Assembly (NCBI GenBank): GCA_019137255.1
Contig: WPDH01000185.1
Location: 20,894 to 84,893 of the forward strand
Source of the DNA: Corinectria fuckeliana
Lineage: Eukaryota > Ascomycota > Sordariomycetes > Hypocreales > Nectriaceae
Length of the DNA: 64,000 nucleotides
Direction: 5' to 3'
Shown here piece after piece: positions 23,754-33,378 of this stretch. Each line of letters opens with the position of its first letter. Within the stretch, counting starts at the first letter, position 1. Made by a program: the position numbers and the translations under genes. The notes beneath the pieces were generated by a model. The model worked only from the letters and a program-made list of their open reading frames with translations. It was not told where the DNA came from and did not search any database.

Positions 23754-25092
23754 ATGGATCTCGCTGGAGCCGCCATCGCTTTGGGGTCCGAATCTTGGAT
23801 CGGAGCCGACGCCACTCAGTCGGAAGATGCATTCCATCAAAGAGCCTCGGCTTTTGTCGCTGCCGTCAAATGGGACGCTCTCCTCTCCATTTCGTCGCAT
23901 ATTCGCCACGGCATTCCATGCAAAGTCAGTGATGAATTCTCTGTTGGCCACTCCAACATGGTACGCCGCATCGTTTTCGACGACCAAGTCAGCTGGATCG
24001 CCAGGCTCAGAATGCCACCCGTCTCCGACCTGCCTGATGACAGAGAGGCTGCGAGCGATGCGAGAATCATGCAAGTGGAGGTGGCGGGCATGAAGTTTCT
24101 CAAGTAAGTGTCGTACCCGTTCATGACTATCGCTTGCATAGCATCTAAATCCACGTCGACGTCAGGGCCAAGACCGACATTCCTGTACCCATGGTTCACG
24201 TCTATAACACCGAGCGGGACAACAAGGTGGGCGCTCCATACATCTTGATGGATTACATCCACGGAAACGTGGCGTCCGAGATGCGGCTGGCCAAAGACTG
24301 TGCCCTTGGCCTCTACGGCACTCCAGAACAAGACCGGAGCTTCAGGCGGGAGATGGCCGGGATTCAAGCCGTCCTTGCGACCTTCACATTCGACCAAATC
24401 GGAAGCCTGTATCAAGACCCAGCCACAGAGGACTTCTTTGTTGGCCCGGATATCGAGACGGATAAAGGCCCTTGGTCACACTCGTCGGACTACTTTGCCG
24501 ACGTGGCAGAACACTCGCTTCGAGTGTGCGTCAACAACGCGGCGCCCGAGGTCCTTACCAGTGCATCCTTCATGCTCCCAGTCATCTTCGCCGACTTGAT
24601 GAAGCGCTACGGCGATGTTGACAGCGACAGCAATTCCAGTAACGCTACTGCAGCCCCTTTCTGTCTCACAAACAGAGACCTTGGGCCCCACAACCTTCTT
24701 GTTGATGGAGAGTTTCATATAATCGGGGTCGTCGATTTGGACGGCATCATGGCTGCCCCCTACGAGGTTGCGGCTCAGTTTCCCGTGCTGGCGGGACTGG
24801 ACCCGGAGCCGCCTGGCTATGTCGAAACCATCCGATGGCCATTGAACGTATCAAGAGGACGGAGCCCTTGATCAAAGAGTACAGCAGCATGGTCAGGGAA
24901 ATAGAGGAAAGCGCTGGCTTAACCGGGCGCAAAATCTGGAACTTGATGCTCTCGAATGGTGCGCGAGCTGTTAGCGGCCTGAGCCAGTACAAAGGGCATC
25001 AGAAGCGTGTCAATGACAGATGGATGGATGCATATGCTCGGCTCCTTGCTGAACATTTCAATTCCACTGCTTACGGCTCGTCTGGTAATTAA
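23754..25092 (+). CDS. Phosphotransferase-family (APH-like) protein, apparent frameshift near the 3' end
   Basis: Exon 1 is 23754-24103 and exon 2 begins at 24166 after a 62-nt intron (GTAAGT...TCAG). The protein has the kinase-like fold of aminoglycoside/choline phosphotransferases: SVGHSNMVRRIVFDD, APYILMDYIHG, and the catalytic region LTNRDLGPHNLLVDGEFHI followed by VVDLDG. The catalytic-loop His of the usual HxD is Asn here (NRD). At about 24815-24835 the frame breaks. The first frame stops at 24871 after an unrelated tail, while the expected C-terminus (AIERIKRTEPLIKEYSSMV to STAYGSSGN, stop 25090-25092) continues in another frame. One missing base would restore continuity, and no plausible intron covers the break. 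It is either a recent disabling mutation or a sequence error. Substrate unknown. Confidence 0.75.
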
Positions 25093-25162
25093 GAGCAGGT
25101 AGGGGCTGAAGACTGGGCCAGGTACGTTAGTAGATTCAATAATAACTCCTCGTCCTAAAAAC

Positions 25163-25321
25163 ATGGTCTCTCGCGTCTCCAACACTATGCACTCGGTCGC
25201 AGGTGCCGAACAGGACGACACTCCCCAGACTCCGGTCCTCCACCTTACTTACACCGTTACATGTGCAAGTTGTAATGGCTCGAATCCCAACAGTCACAAG
25301 TGCGAGCATTGCGGCAAGTAG
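25163..25321 (+). CDS. Small zinc-ribbon-like protein, 52 residues
   Basis: A short ORF begins at an ATG at 25163 and ends in TAG at 25319-25321. It contains two Cys pairs, CASC and CEHC, 14 residues apart (LTYTVTCASCNGSNPNSHKC). That spacing fits a zinc ribbon as found in small fungal proteins. It ends directly after the second pair, so it could also be the first exon of a longer gene, since GTAGAC follows. It lies 70 bases downstream of the phosphotransferase gene on the same strand. Function unknown, and expression is unproven. Confidence 0.4.
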   Translation: MVSRVSNTMHSVAGAEQDDTPQTPVLHLTYTVTCASCNGSNPNSHKCEHCGK

Positions 25322-25697
25322 ACGTGGCCAAGTACTAGTCGTATTGTAAGTATGCCCCTGGTCAAGTGCCTAAGTTATGCCAATATGAGTAGCATAGCTC
25401 ACAGCCCTAGGAACACCATCCGATGTTTATGACGGCACATCACGGTGTCACTCTTTGGAAGTCTGACAGACTGCGTCATCATGTGACTAACCTCACGTGT
25501 GCAGTGCAGTTTCTTTTACATAAAACATCTTAGAATACTTCCCCTCACTATTCCTCAAGACAGGCACCAAGCACGACCAAACGTTACTAAAACCGTCTCC
25601 GCCCCTACTCGAAAAGGGGACTGGCGCTAGTAGATCTCAACCGAAGATCTACTCCACTCATTGCCACTTTAGTGCCCGCCTTTCATTCACCTTTCCC
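25322..25697. other. Intergenic region
   Basis: A 376-bp stretch without a gene. It contains upstream sequence of the helicase relic starting at 25698. Confidence 0.4.
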
Positions 25698-27785
25698 ATG
25701 TCAGCGAATCTTCATCCCAGTCAGCCCGTGCCGGAGTCATTCTCCGAGGCTGGCATGGTACTCGCCTGGTACCGCAGCTTGCCATCGAAACGTATTGACC
25801 TGTTTGGCAACTATGCCGGCAACGAGTTATTCCTCGTCGAATTCGACTCGCTACTTCTTCACTGCTTCTCCGACCCCAATATTGACTTTGGCAGTAAGTA
25901 GATTGAATGGGACAAGTATATAGCTCCTAGCCGGATTCCAACTCCTCCACGCCGTCTACGCCGTTGAAAAGCTCCTACGTGACCTCATTGTGCGCAAGTG
26001 TCGCTTCCATGTTGTCTGCTTTAAGCACAGTGAGTTGCTGTGCATCCCTGCGGCTGCTCACGACGATAATGCACCCAAGTATCGCCTCGCTCGCGCAGTC
26101 ATCATGCATCACCTGTCAGCGAATTTACCTCACAATTGCGGGATTGAGTTTCATCGATTTGATTCGTTTCACAGCAACGAGTTCCGAAGGTTTCTTGAGG
26201 CCTCGGATGCTTACTTTGTTATCATTCATGATGGCGCAGTCACAAGGCAGCTTCAGCTCGGAGACGGACCTTTTTCGGAACTGGAGGAGCTAGACAGCAT
26301 GCTTGAAGCTTTTCACAAAGCAGAAGAGACTGCGGGAACAAGCACCATAGCTCCACCTCGCACGGCCAGAAGTAGGTTTTGGCTCCGGGTTATGATTGCC
26401 TGGTTCCTCACCAACTAGTACAATGTTGCCCTTATCAACGAGGTGTAATTCCTTGGCAGCAAAGTATGGTATCCCGGAGTCACTCATCTCCGCTTGTTGT
26501 TAATGTCTCCTAGATATTGACCAACATTTACGAACATGCTGAGCTGAAGAAGTTGCCCGAAGCTATAGTCTAACCCCTCGAAGCCGCGGGCTTGCCATGC
26601 CCGTCGTCTGCCCATTTCCAAGCCGTCAAAGGGCTCAATAATTTTCATAAGGCTGATCTGGTTACCCTCCTGGCTCTCCAAGACTTGTTGACAACCAGAG
26701 AGATCTCCGAAGACAATGCTGCTCTAATGCTGCTTCACACCGCGGCGTTGTTTGTTCTTCCCCTTGGGCACCGCTACTTGCCTATCATCAGCACTCCGGA
26801 CGGCTATAAGCAGACTGTTTCCGCATTCACGCAGTCAGCGCTTTCGGTTCTCTCGAGCTCGGCATATATCAGCCAGTTCAAAGCCTCAGCCGTCTCATGC
26901 AACCTCGCTGATTTCGTTGACGGGCGATTACTCGCTAAAATCATGGCCGACCATGACTTTCGCTCAGCTCTTCTGATTGAAGATAGCATCAAGAGGAAGT
27001 TTGACTCCCTATGTGCCGCGCTCACTCGTATCTGCGGTGTTTCGATGAGCACCAAGGCCGAGTCGCTCGTTCCTACTAAGCGCGAACCATCTACATTAGC
27101 CACCCCGTCAAATGATGGCGCTATCCTTTCATTCAAGAACACAGTATTCGAAAGACATCTTGATCCCATTTGTCCCAAACTTGATCATGAACCTGAAGCC
27201 CTCACCCCCGGTCAAACGCAAATCTTCAAAGAACTCTCATGCTGGCGCGGTCAGGCAAAGGCCCCGGCCAGTCAAGGATTGCCTGTCCAAGCGGACCGAG
27301 AAGCAAAGAAACATGCCCTCACCCACAGTCAAAATCTCCAAAAGGAGGTTCAAGTCTATGCTGCCAGTCTAACCAATAGCTCTGGTAAGATTCTGGAGCC
27401 CCAGATTATTGTTGCTGGCTCCCTTAGCCAGAATTTGAAGCCGCGCGCTCTCAAGCCGGCCAAACAACAAAAGCCGGCTGATGAGTCTTCACAACGAAGC
27501 AAAGGACCAGGCAACAAGAAGGGCGGCAAGCTCGCCGCACTGCAAGCTGCTGCGGAAATCAGGGCCATCGCTATGAAGCCAAAGAGCGACATCAAGGCAA
27601 ATTTCTGGAGAGCCAAATGTGGAAAGTTTCAGACTGTAGACGACTTGATTTCTCGTTACAACCTCGGTTTCCAATATCTCCAGAGTCTGGATAAGGCTGA
27701 TGAGCTGGGCCCTGAGGTTCAGCTGTTCACTGTTGACCTTACGTGCCGCCGTGGCTTGAAAGCCAAGAGCCTGATCACTGAATGA
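25698..27785 (+). pseudogene. Truncated DDX60-like DEAD/DEAH-box helicase gene (N-terminal part only)
   Basis: The reading frame matches the N-terminal region of large fungal DDX60-like helicases. Exon 1 has EAGMVLAWYRSLPSKRIDLF and GNELFLVEFDSLLLHCFSDP. A 37-nt intron (25894-25930) follows, then FQLLHAVYAVEKLLRDLIVR, FHRFDSF, YFVIIHDGA and RVMIAWFLTN. In-frame stops come next: TAG 26416-26418, TAA 26446-26448 and, after a likely intron from 26458 to 26514, TAA 26571-26573. Recognisable family sequence continues (CNLADFVDGRL, FERHLDPI, VYAASLTNSSGKILEPQ, ISRYNLGFQYLQSL, LGPEVQLFTVD) to a stop at 27785. The helicase core, which in relatives follows directly, is absent. A 397-codon frame (26592-27785) is still open but begins inside the family sequence. 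I conclude it is a non-functional relic. Confidence 0.8.
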
Positions 27786-27914
27786 TTTCAAACCCTTTTT
27801 TCTTTAAAATCGAGCCTGTGGGCGCGGCTTCGGTAAGAAGTCCAAAAATTCCCGCGTCTCAATCCATCCCGTTCGTCTCCTTCACCAACATTACTACTAA
27901 CCAGCAACTTCACG

Positions 27915-29423
27915 ATGGGCTCCCGCTAGCCCGCTCACGGCTCTAAGTCGATCTCTCGGTCGAGCCTGTCCCCGGGGGACAGGCAAGCTCTTGTTCGAGA
28001 AATGTCGCGCTCGTCGGCCGGCTCGCAGGCCGCGTCCCGCCAGCTTGCCTCCAATCTCGAGTCTATCTCTCGGTCGACGGCCTCCTCGGCGGACATCCAC
28101 GCGATGGCCCAGAGGATGCTGCACTCTTCGCTCGACGAGCGCTCTCCTTCCGCTCTTGCACAGCGGTCCAGCCCGTCTCTCGACATTTACTCCGTGTCGA
28201 GCGACCAGCCCTATCCGGGCTCCGCCACCCGCCGGGACCTGTCGCCGGCCGGAGCTGCGGCCTCCCTGTCCAGCCAAACCTAGCTTTGGCCTTGGCGTCT
28301 TCTATCCACCCAGTCGAGCGACGTCGTGTGGCAGAGATGGAGTCCAGCAACAGGCGGCGGGTCGAGATGCGGCTGAAGCGAGAGGGCGAGGCTGCCGTGT
28401 CCGCCTTCGAAGCCGAAGCCCGGTTGATCCGCCTTCGGAACCAGGCCAGCCATGCCCAGGGAGCCGCGTTCAGGCCTTCCAGAGTCGGGATCTTCAAGAA
28501 CACCTGCTCTACCGACCTTCTCTTCCTTATAGACACGACCTATTCCATGCACCCCTACATCGATGCCGCAAAGAACCAGGTCATCAGCATTATGAAGGAC
28601 ATCAAAGCTGCCTTCTTCAATAAGGCTGACGTTCGGATGGCTGTAGTGGGTTACAAGGACCATGGTGAAAACCCTCACATTCAGGAATATCTGGCCCGAC
28701 GAAGTAGAAGTCGCCAACATGATGATCTGCTGCTCTAACAAGTTATGCAGCAAGATCGTACGCATGGCCAAAGCCAAGACCTCGGAGGAGTACCCTGGGT
28801 ACCGCTGGTGCGACAAATGCTGGCACGAGCTTCAGCGGTCGACCAAGAACGTCTGCACTGCCCCCGGCCCTCCCCACGAGTTCAAGCTGTCTCTTTTCTT
28901 TTATGAGTCCCAAGGCCAAATCCTCCCAAGACCCTGCCCCGACCATCGGGATGGCGCCGGTGGCACTGCCAGCTCGACCGTCAGCGCGCCAGAATCGGTT
29001 CCTCACTGTCGTTATCAGGCCGGATGCACCTCGATGGACTGCCCGTTCGTGCATCTCATACCTTCCTGCAGCCATGGCGCCACCTGTAGCAAGCTCGATT
29101 GCACCCTCCGACATCCCAATCAAGTCTGCCGGTTTGGGGCCAAGTGTGCCAAGTCCGAATGTCTGTTCAGACACCCTGGCCTCCCTGTTCGACATGCCTC
29201 AAGCTCTGCTTCCAGCTTGAGCCGGAGCTCGCTGCCCAAATACCGATACGCAGCCGGTTGCACCAACATGGACTGCACCTTCTGGCATTCAGTGAGAGCC
29301 TGCCCGAAGCCTTCCGCCTGTACAAACGACGGTTGCCCGCTTAGGCACCCCGGTAAAACTATCGACTGTCGCTTTGGCTCAGACTGCATTGACCTGGCAT
29401 GCCCTTATAAGCATCCCAACTAA
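27915..29423 (+). pseudogene. VWA/alpha-kinase-type gene relic with deleted core and retained CCCH fingers
   Basis: The sequence follows a fungal VWA/alpha-kinase-like protein. An ATG at 27915 is followed by TAG at 27927-27929, then SRSTASSADIHAMAQRMLHS. A frame change near 28230-28285 leads to SSIHPVERRRVAEMESSNRR and the start of the von Willebrand A domain (TDLLFLIDTTYSMHPYIDAA, MAVVGYKDHG). At about 28665 it jumps, in a new frame, to sequence that in relatives lies beyond the kinase domain: CCSNKLCSKIVR and GYRWCDKCWHELQRST, then FFYESQGQ. The rest of the VWA domain and the whole alpha-kinase domain are missing. The VWA metal site reads DTTYS instead of the usual DxTGS. The 3' frame (28662-29423, 253 codons) is open and ends in six CCCH fingers. 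Three independent lesions mark a relic, though the 3' ORF could be expressed. Confidence 0.75.
28999..29420 (+). other. Array of six CCCH zinc-finger motifs
   Basis: Six consecutive motifs of the form C-x5-C-x4-C-x3-H are seen: CRYQAGCTSMDCPFVH, CSHGATCSKLDCTLRH, CRFGAKCAKSECLFRH, a fourth with Tyr in place of the first Cys (YRYAAGCTNMDCTFWH), CPKPSACTNDGCPLRH and CRFGSDCIDLACPYKH. Spacing fits Nab2/ZC3H14-type fingers, which bind poly(A) RNA. They form the C-terminal part of the open frame 28662-29423. All fingers except the first position of the fourth keep their ligands. Confidence 0.75.
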
Positions 29424-30688
29424 ATCCACTGTCGTCGGTACCACAACTGACACGAGTTGAACATGGCTCAACATCATTCGTACTGATAACTGTGCTATGA
29501 CTGTAGCGGCTATTCAGGGTGAGGCAGTCGCGTGTCGCTAGTGTTGGTCTTTGGACGCTCACGGGGCTACACTCTCTTGGGCGCGAGATGCCATCTCTTA
29601 CAACGCAGTACGAGATAGTTGTGCTAACTGTAGCTTTCCCCTTGCAGCTGAGACAGGGTGGGAGAATATTCTTATTTATAGTGATTGCTAGTGATTAGCT
29701 GTTAGAAAGCTCTTTTAGCTTTTAAATACCTCTTCTAGTAAACTCGTTGAAATAACTTACTTTAATACTAACTCTCTTACTTACTACATAGCTATTTTAA
29801 TAATTAATATATTTCTATAAACCTCCCTCAAAAGACGATAACAGAAGTCAACTAGAACGGGGTCATCGTTCCCATTCTCAACGCACAAGCGGGCAACCAC
29901 GGCAAGTTCACTTAGACCAACTTGCCGGGCTGTGTGGACTGAAGCTGACTTTAGCAGATGTCGATCACTTCGGCAGCGATGCCGGGACATTCGACCCGTA
30001 GGGATGGCTCGAGACCGCATCTAAGCTTCGAGACTGGCTCCCGTGCTTGCTCGGGTCAATTCGTCGCCTCATGCCTTTTGTACGCCGCTCTTGTTCACAT
30101 TTTGACCTCGTACAAGATCTTCGTAAGTGATACTGAGCCTCTAAATACCGATAACGTCGAGTACAATTAGATCAATACGGCTTGATACCCAGGGACTCTA
30201 TCGTCACCAGCGCATGCATGAACGCTGCTGAGGATCAACTTGCACTTGTGACTATGTAGATGTTATCGCTGAGCGATGAGAAAAACTGCAGCTACGGGCT
30301 TTTTGGTGGTGAGACAAAAAAGGGTGGGTAGTTGGGGGGGGGGGGGGGGGGGGGGGGGAANNGTGGGGGGGGGGGGGGGTGGCAACGTTCTGAAGAGGGC
30401 ATTGTTATCTACCTTGGCAAAAATAGGCTTATTAGAATTGGCCAAGCACGTCTTGTGCATGCTCTGATCTATCCTGTCTTGTCTCGTCTTATTTAAACAA
30501 TTCTCTTTCCCATCGGCTTCTCCGACCTGAGGCGTCATCCACCCCCGCCAAACCAAGCTAAGCTAATAGTGTTAAGGAACATAAAGGAGCATCAAGATGC
30601 GCAATATTAGGAGAGCATCATGTGAGTGACAGCTATTCGCCATTTTAGGGTTCCGCTAAGCTATACCCGATGCTGATAATATACAGTA
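29424..30688. other. Gene-free stretch with a small AT-rich patch and an unresolved G run
   Basis: Bases about 29660-29825 form a small AT-rich patch with TTTAATA/TAATAATT sequence, probably a mutated transposon scrap. The stretch also contains the G homopolymer at 30334-30379. No gene is supported. Confidence 0.45.
30334..30379. repeat. Poly-G run interrupted by two undetermined bases
   Basis: A run of 25 G, then AANNGT, then 15 G. The NN at 30361-30362 are the only ambiguous bases in the window, so true length and structure here are uncertain. It probably marks a sequencing or assembly difficulty. Confidence 0.85.
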
Positions 30689-31049
30689 ATGCTGAGTAAG
30701 ATGAATTCTGTAGGCGAAGCTGGCAACATGTTTAGTTCCCTCTTCAATCAGGTTCCGGCTAGAAGACCCGCAAATAAGGAAGATATTGTGAGCGCAATTC
30801 TCTATCTGTCTAGTTGAGCTGGGGTATGGCCCCCGTTGACGTTCCGGTCCCCTTTCGGGACTTGTCAGTTTCCAGCTTTACTAGGTATTTACTAATACAT
30901 CTTTACAGGCATACGTGGATGGGATCTTGCTGTGCATTGACGGCGGGCAGATTTGGTGGCCAATGGACAGCAATGAGTACGCTTACACCACTTGGCGGTC
31001 ATGGCTCTGTGGGGTTGGGTTTTCTTTCCCGCTAGATAGAACAGAGTAA
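30687..31049 (+). pseudogene. 3' fragment of a short-chain dehydrogenase/reductase (SDR) gene
   Basis: The frame from 30689 reads LFNQVPARRPANKEDIVSAI and LYLSS, then an in-frame TGA at 30815-30817, then Ala-Gly. A plausible 85-nt intron (30824-30908, GTATGG...TTTACAG) leads to AYVDGILLCIDGGQIWWPMD. This is the typical end of SDR enzymes (R-x-G-x-x-E/D-D-I, YLxSxxxxYVxG, DGG). Only the C-terminal third is recognisable. The Rossmann motif GxxxGIG and the YxxxK active site are not present upstream. The TGA stands where relatives often have Arg. An acceptor-like TACAG at 30682-30686 marks the exon start. Confidence 0.6.
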
Positions 31050-31476
31050 GCTTGAGCGACATGGGTTCAATCCTACGGCATCACGTATCATTCCGTACCC
31101 AGGTTATTTGGGAGGTTTAAAGCCAAGTGACGATGATGCAGCTTGTTCTGGACCGTCACGGCCATATTATGCCAAAACTCCGCACAGTATTATTATCCAA
31201 CATACGCCGAGCTTCCAATTAATAATATCCGTTAGCCCGTTGCCCATGCTTGATGTTACGAGCAACGATGGAGAAGTCCGATCCGATAGAGCTACTCCAC
31301 TTTGATAAGCTCCTGTGGCATTATCGGCGCGTCCGACACCACTGTAGGTACTTACTTCGTACCAACTCAGGCTCAGAGGAGAACTAATTTCCATGGCTGA
31401 CTTAATGCCAACAGGGTACAAGTTGTCCCGTACCAGCCTTCTAGTTTATCAACGACGCCAAGTGTGAGAAGCAATC
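31050..31476. other. Intergenic, upstream of the amidase gene
   Basis: A 427-bp stretch without a gene; it holds the amidase promoter. No clear TATA box was identified. Confidence 0.4.
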
Positions 31477-33235
31477 ATGTCGATCGTCTCATTGTCAACT
31501 GACTTCCCGTAAGTGTCTATCGATATAATCATTAGCACAATAACTAATGCAATATTCTAGGTCTAGCACGGATGTCACGGACTTACGACGATTGGCAAAT
31601 CAAATCGGCTTCGATGTCACAGACGCCCAAGATGCAGACGACTATCTATTACTCTTGAGGTCTTTGGAGTCGGTCATGCAGTTCATCGAAGACAGTCCAG
31701 ACTATATACCCGCGTCCCTCAAGCCATATCCTGTGGCCGAGGCTCGCACGTATTGGAAACCAGACCAGGCAGATAATCCGCTCAATGCATGGAGTCATCG
31801 ATGCAATCTCCGATCTGATAACTGCACCAGCAAGTTACTTGGTGAGAAGACGATTGTCATCAAAGACAACATATCAGTCGGTGGACTGCCGACGACTCTG
31901 GGAACCTTTCCGCAGATGCTCTCCCATCCCCGAACTTTCCCTGTCTCACCGATTGATGCTACCGTTGTATCTCGGATCTTGGCTGCTGGCGCGATAATTA
32001 AGGGATCATCCACATGTGAGAGTTTCTGCGCATCCCCTTTATCTTTCACGTCAGCAATCGGTCCAGTCCATAATCCGTTGTTGCGCGGGCATACGTCTGG
32101 CGGAAGTAGTAGCGGCTCTTGTGCACTTGTCGCTGCAGGTTTGCTACCTCCCGAGCTTCGCAGTTCCCTGGGCGAGACATCGCAACTAGCTGTTGGGAGC
32201 GATCAGGCTGGATCGGTCCGCATTCCTGCTTGCTACAACGGCATCTATGGCTTTAAGCCCACATTTGGTCTGGTTCCCTATACCGGGGCAGCTTCTATGA
32301 CTCCCATGATCGACCACTTGGGACCCATCGCATCAACGCTCGAAGACATCGCAGCCTTGTTAATGGTAATGGCTGGATACGATGGGCTAGACTCTCGAAT
32401 GACCCCAGAATCACCTCTACTCGGCCAGGTAAAAGACTATCCGCAAATATTGGCTGAGTTCCGAAAACAGCTCTTGACAAAACAAGAGCCCAGCCAACGC
32501 CTGAGAGTTGGTCTCTTGAAGGAATCATTTGTGGTTGCTTGGATCTCTCGGGAGGTTAGGGACCTGGTCCATCAATCTGCAACATCCTTCTTCGAAAGTG
32601 CTGGCGCCGAGGTTGTCCAAGTGTCCGTGCCCATACACCTCGATGGCCCTTCAATCTGGACTGCATCAACAAGGCCATCCATGTCTGAATGGTTGTGTCA
32701 AGGAAAGACTTCTGGCTATCTCTCGTACCTGGCCCCTCACATCCAGCCGACATGGCCTCCGACTCAAGAGGCTTACGAGTTGCTGAAATCCAGCAACCCT
32801 GCAGTTGTCAACATTATTCTCAGTGAGAAATTTGCGAATCAGAAGTTTGGGCCAGCAGTCGAGGCGAAGGCACATCAGAAAGTCCTCAAATTAAGAGCCG
32901 CATATGACAGTGCCCTCGAAGCCGTGGACGTCCTAATCACGCCATGTGCACCATCCGTTGCAATGCCGCATCCCAAGTCGAACGATGAGCGAGGCAATAA
33001 ATCCACGGTGCTGGAGAGGCTCGGCGTCGGCGTCGGCGTCACCCTCAATACCTGTCCCTTCAACGTCACGGGTCATCCAGCCATGAGTGTTCCCTGCGGA
33101 CACCTACCAGCCCCTAATCATGAGGAGGTGAAGCTACCTGTAGGTATGCAGGTGGTAGGGAAACGCTGGGACGATTCGTCTGTAATCTTAGCGGCGGCTT
33201 TGTTCGAAGAAGGAAGGCGGCTCGTAGCAAAGTAG
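31477..33235 (+). CDS. Amidase-signature (AS family) amidohydrolase
   Basis: Exon 1 (31477-31508) codes for only 10 residues plus two bases. A 52-nt intron (GTAAGT...TTCTAG) and exon 2 (31561-33235) complete a protein of 568 residues. The amidase signature is complete: Lys near 112 in KTIVIKDNISVGG, the cis-Ser in GHTSGGSSSGS near 193-195, and the nucleophile Ser near 229 in SDQAGSVRIPA. GIYGFKPTFGLVPYTGAAS follows, as in the family. These enzymes hydrolyse amides to acid and ammonia through the Ser-cisSer-Lys triad. The substrate is not predictable. There is no signal peptide, so it is probably cytosolic. It ends 143 bases from the convergent alpha/beta-hydrolase gene; a RidA-type gene follows. 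Confidence 0.92.
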
Positions 33236-33378
33236 GATATTACACGACACAAAACAAACACAAGATGGAACAGAGTGCTCGAGTTACTACAAAGGAAAAA
33301 TAAGCTTGTGATGTAATCAAGATTCAGGTCTAGTCTACACAAGACCTTGGTACTAAATGGAATGCCACTGAACAAAAG

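Noticed and set aside
27897..28536. Long minus-strand ORFs opposite the VWA relic
   Set aside because: They are Arg-rich antisense shadows of GC-rich coding sequence; the plus strand carries recognisable family motifs.
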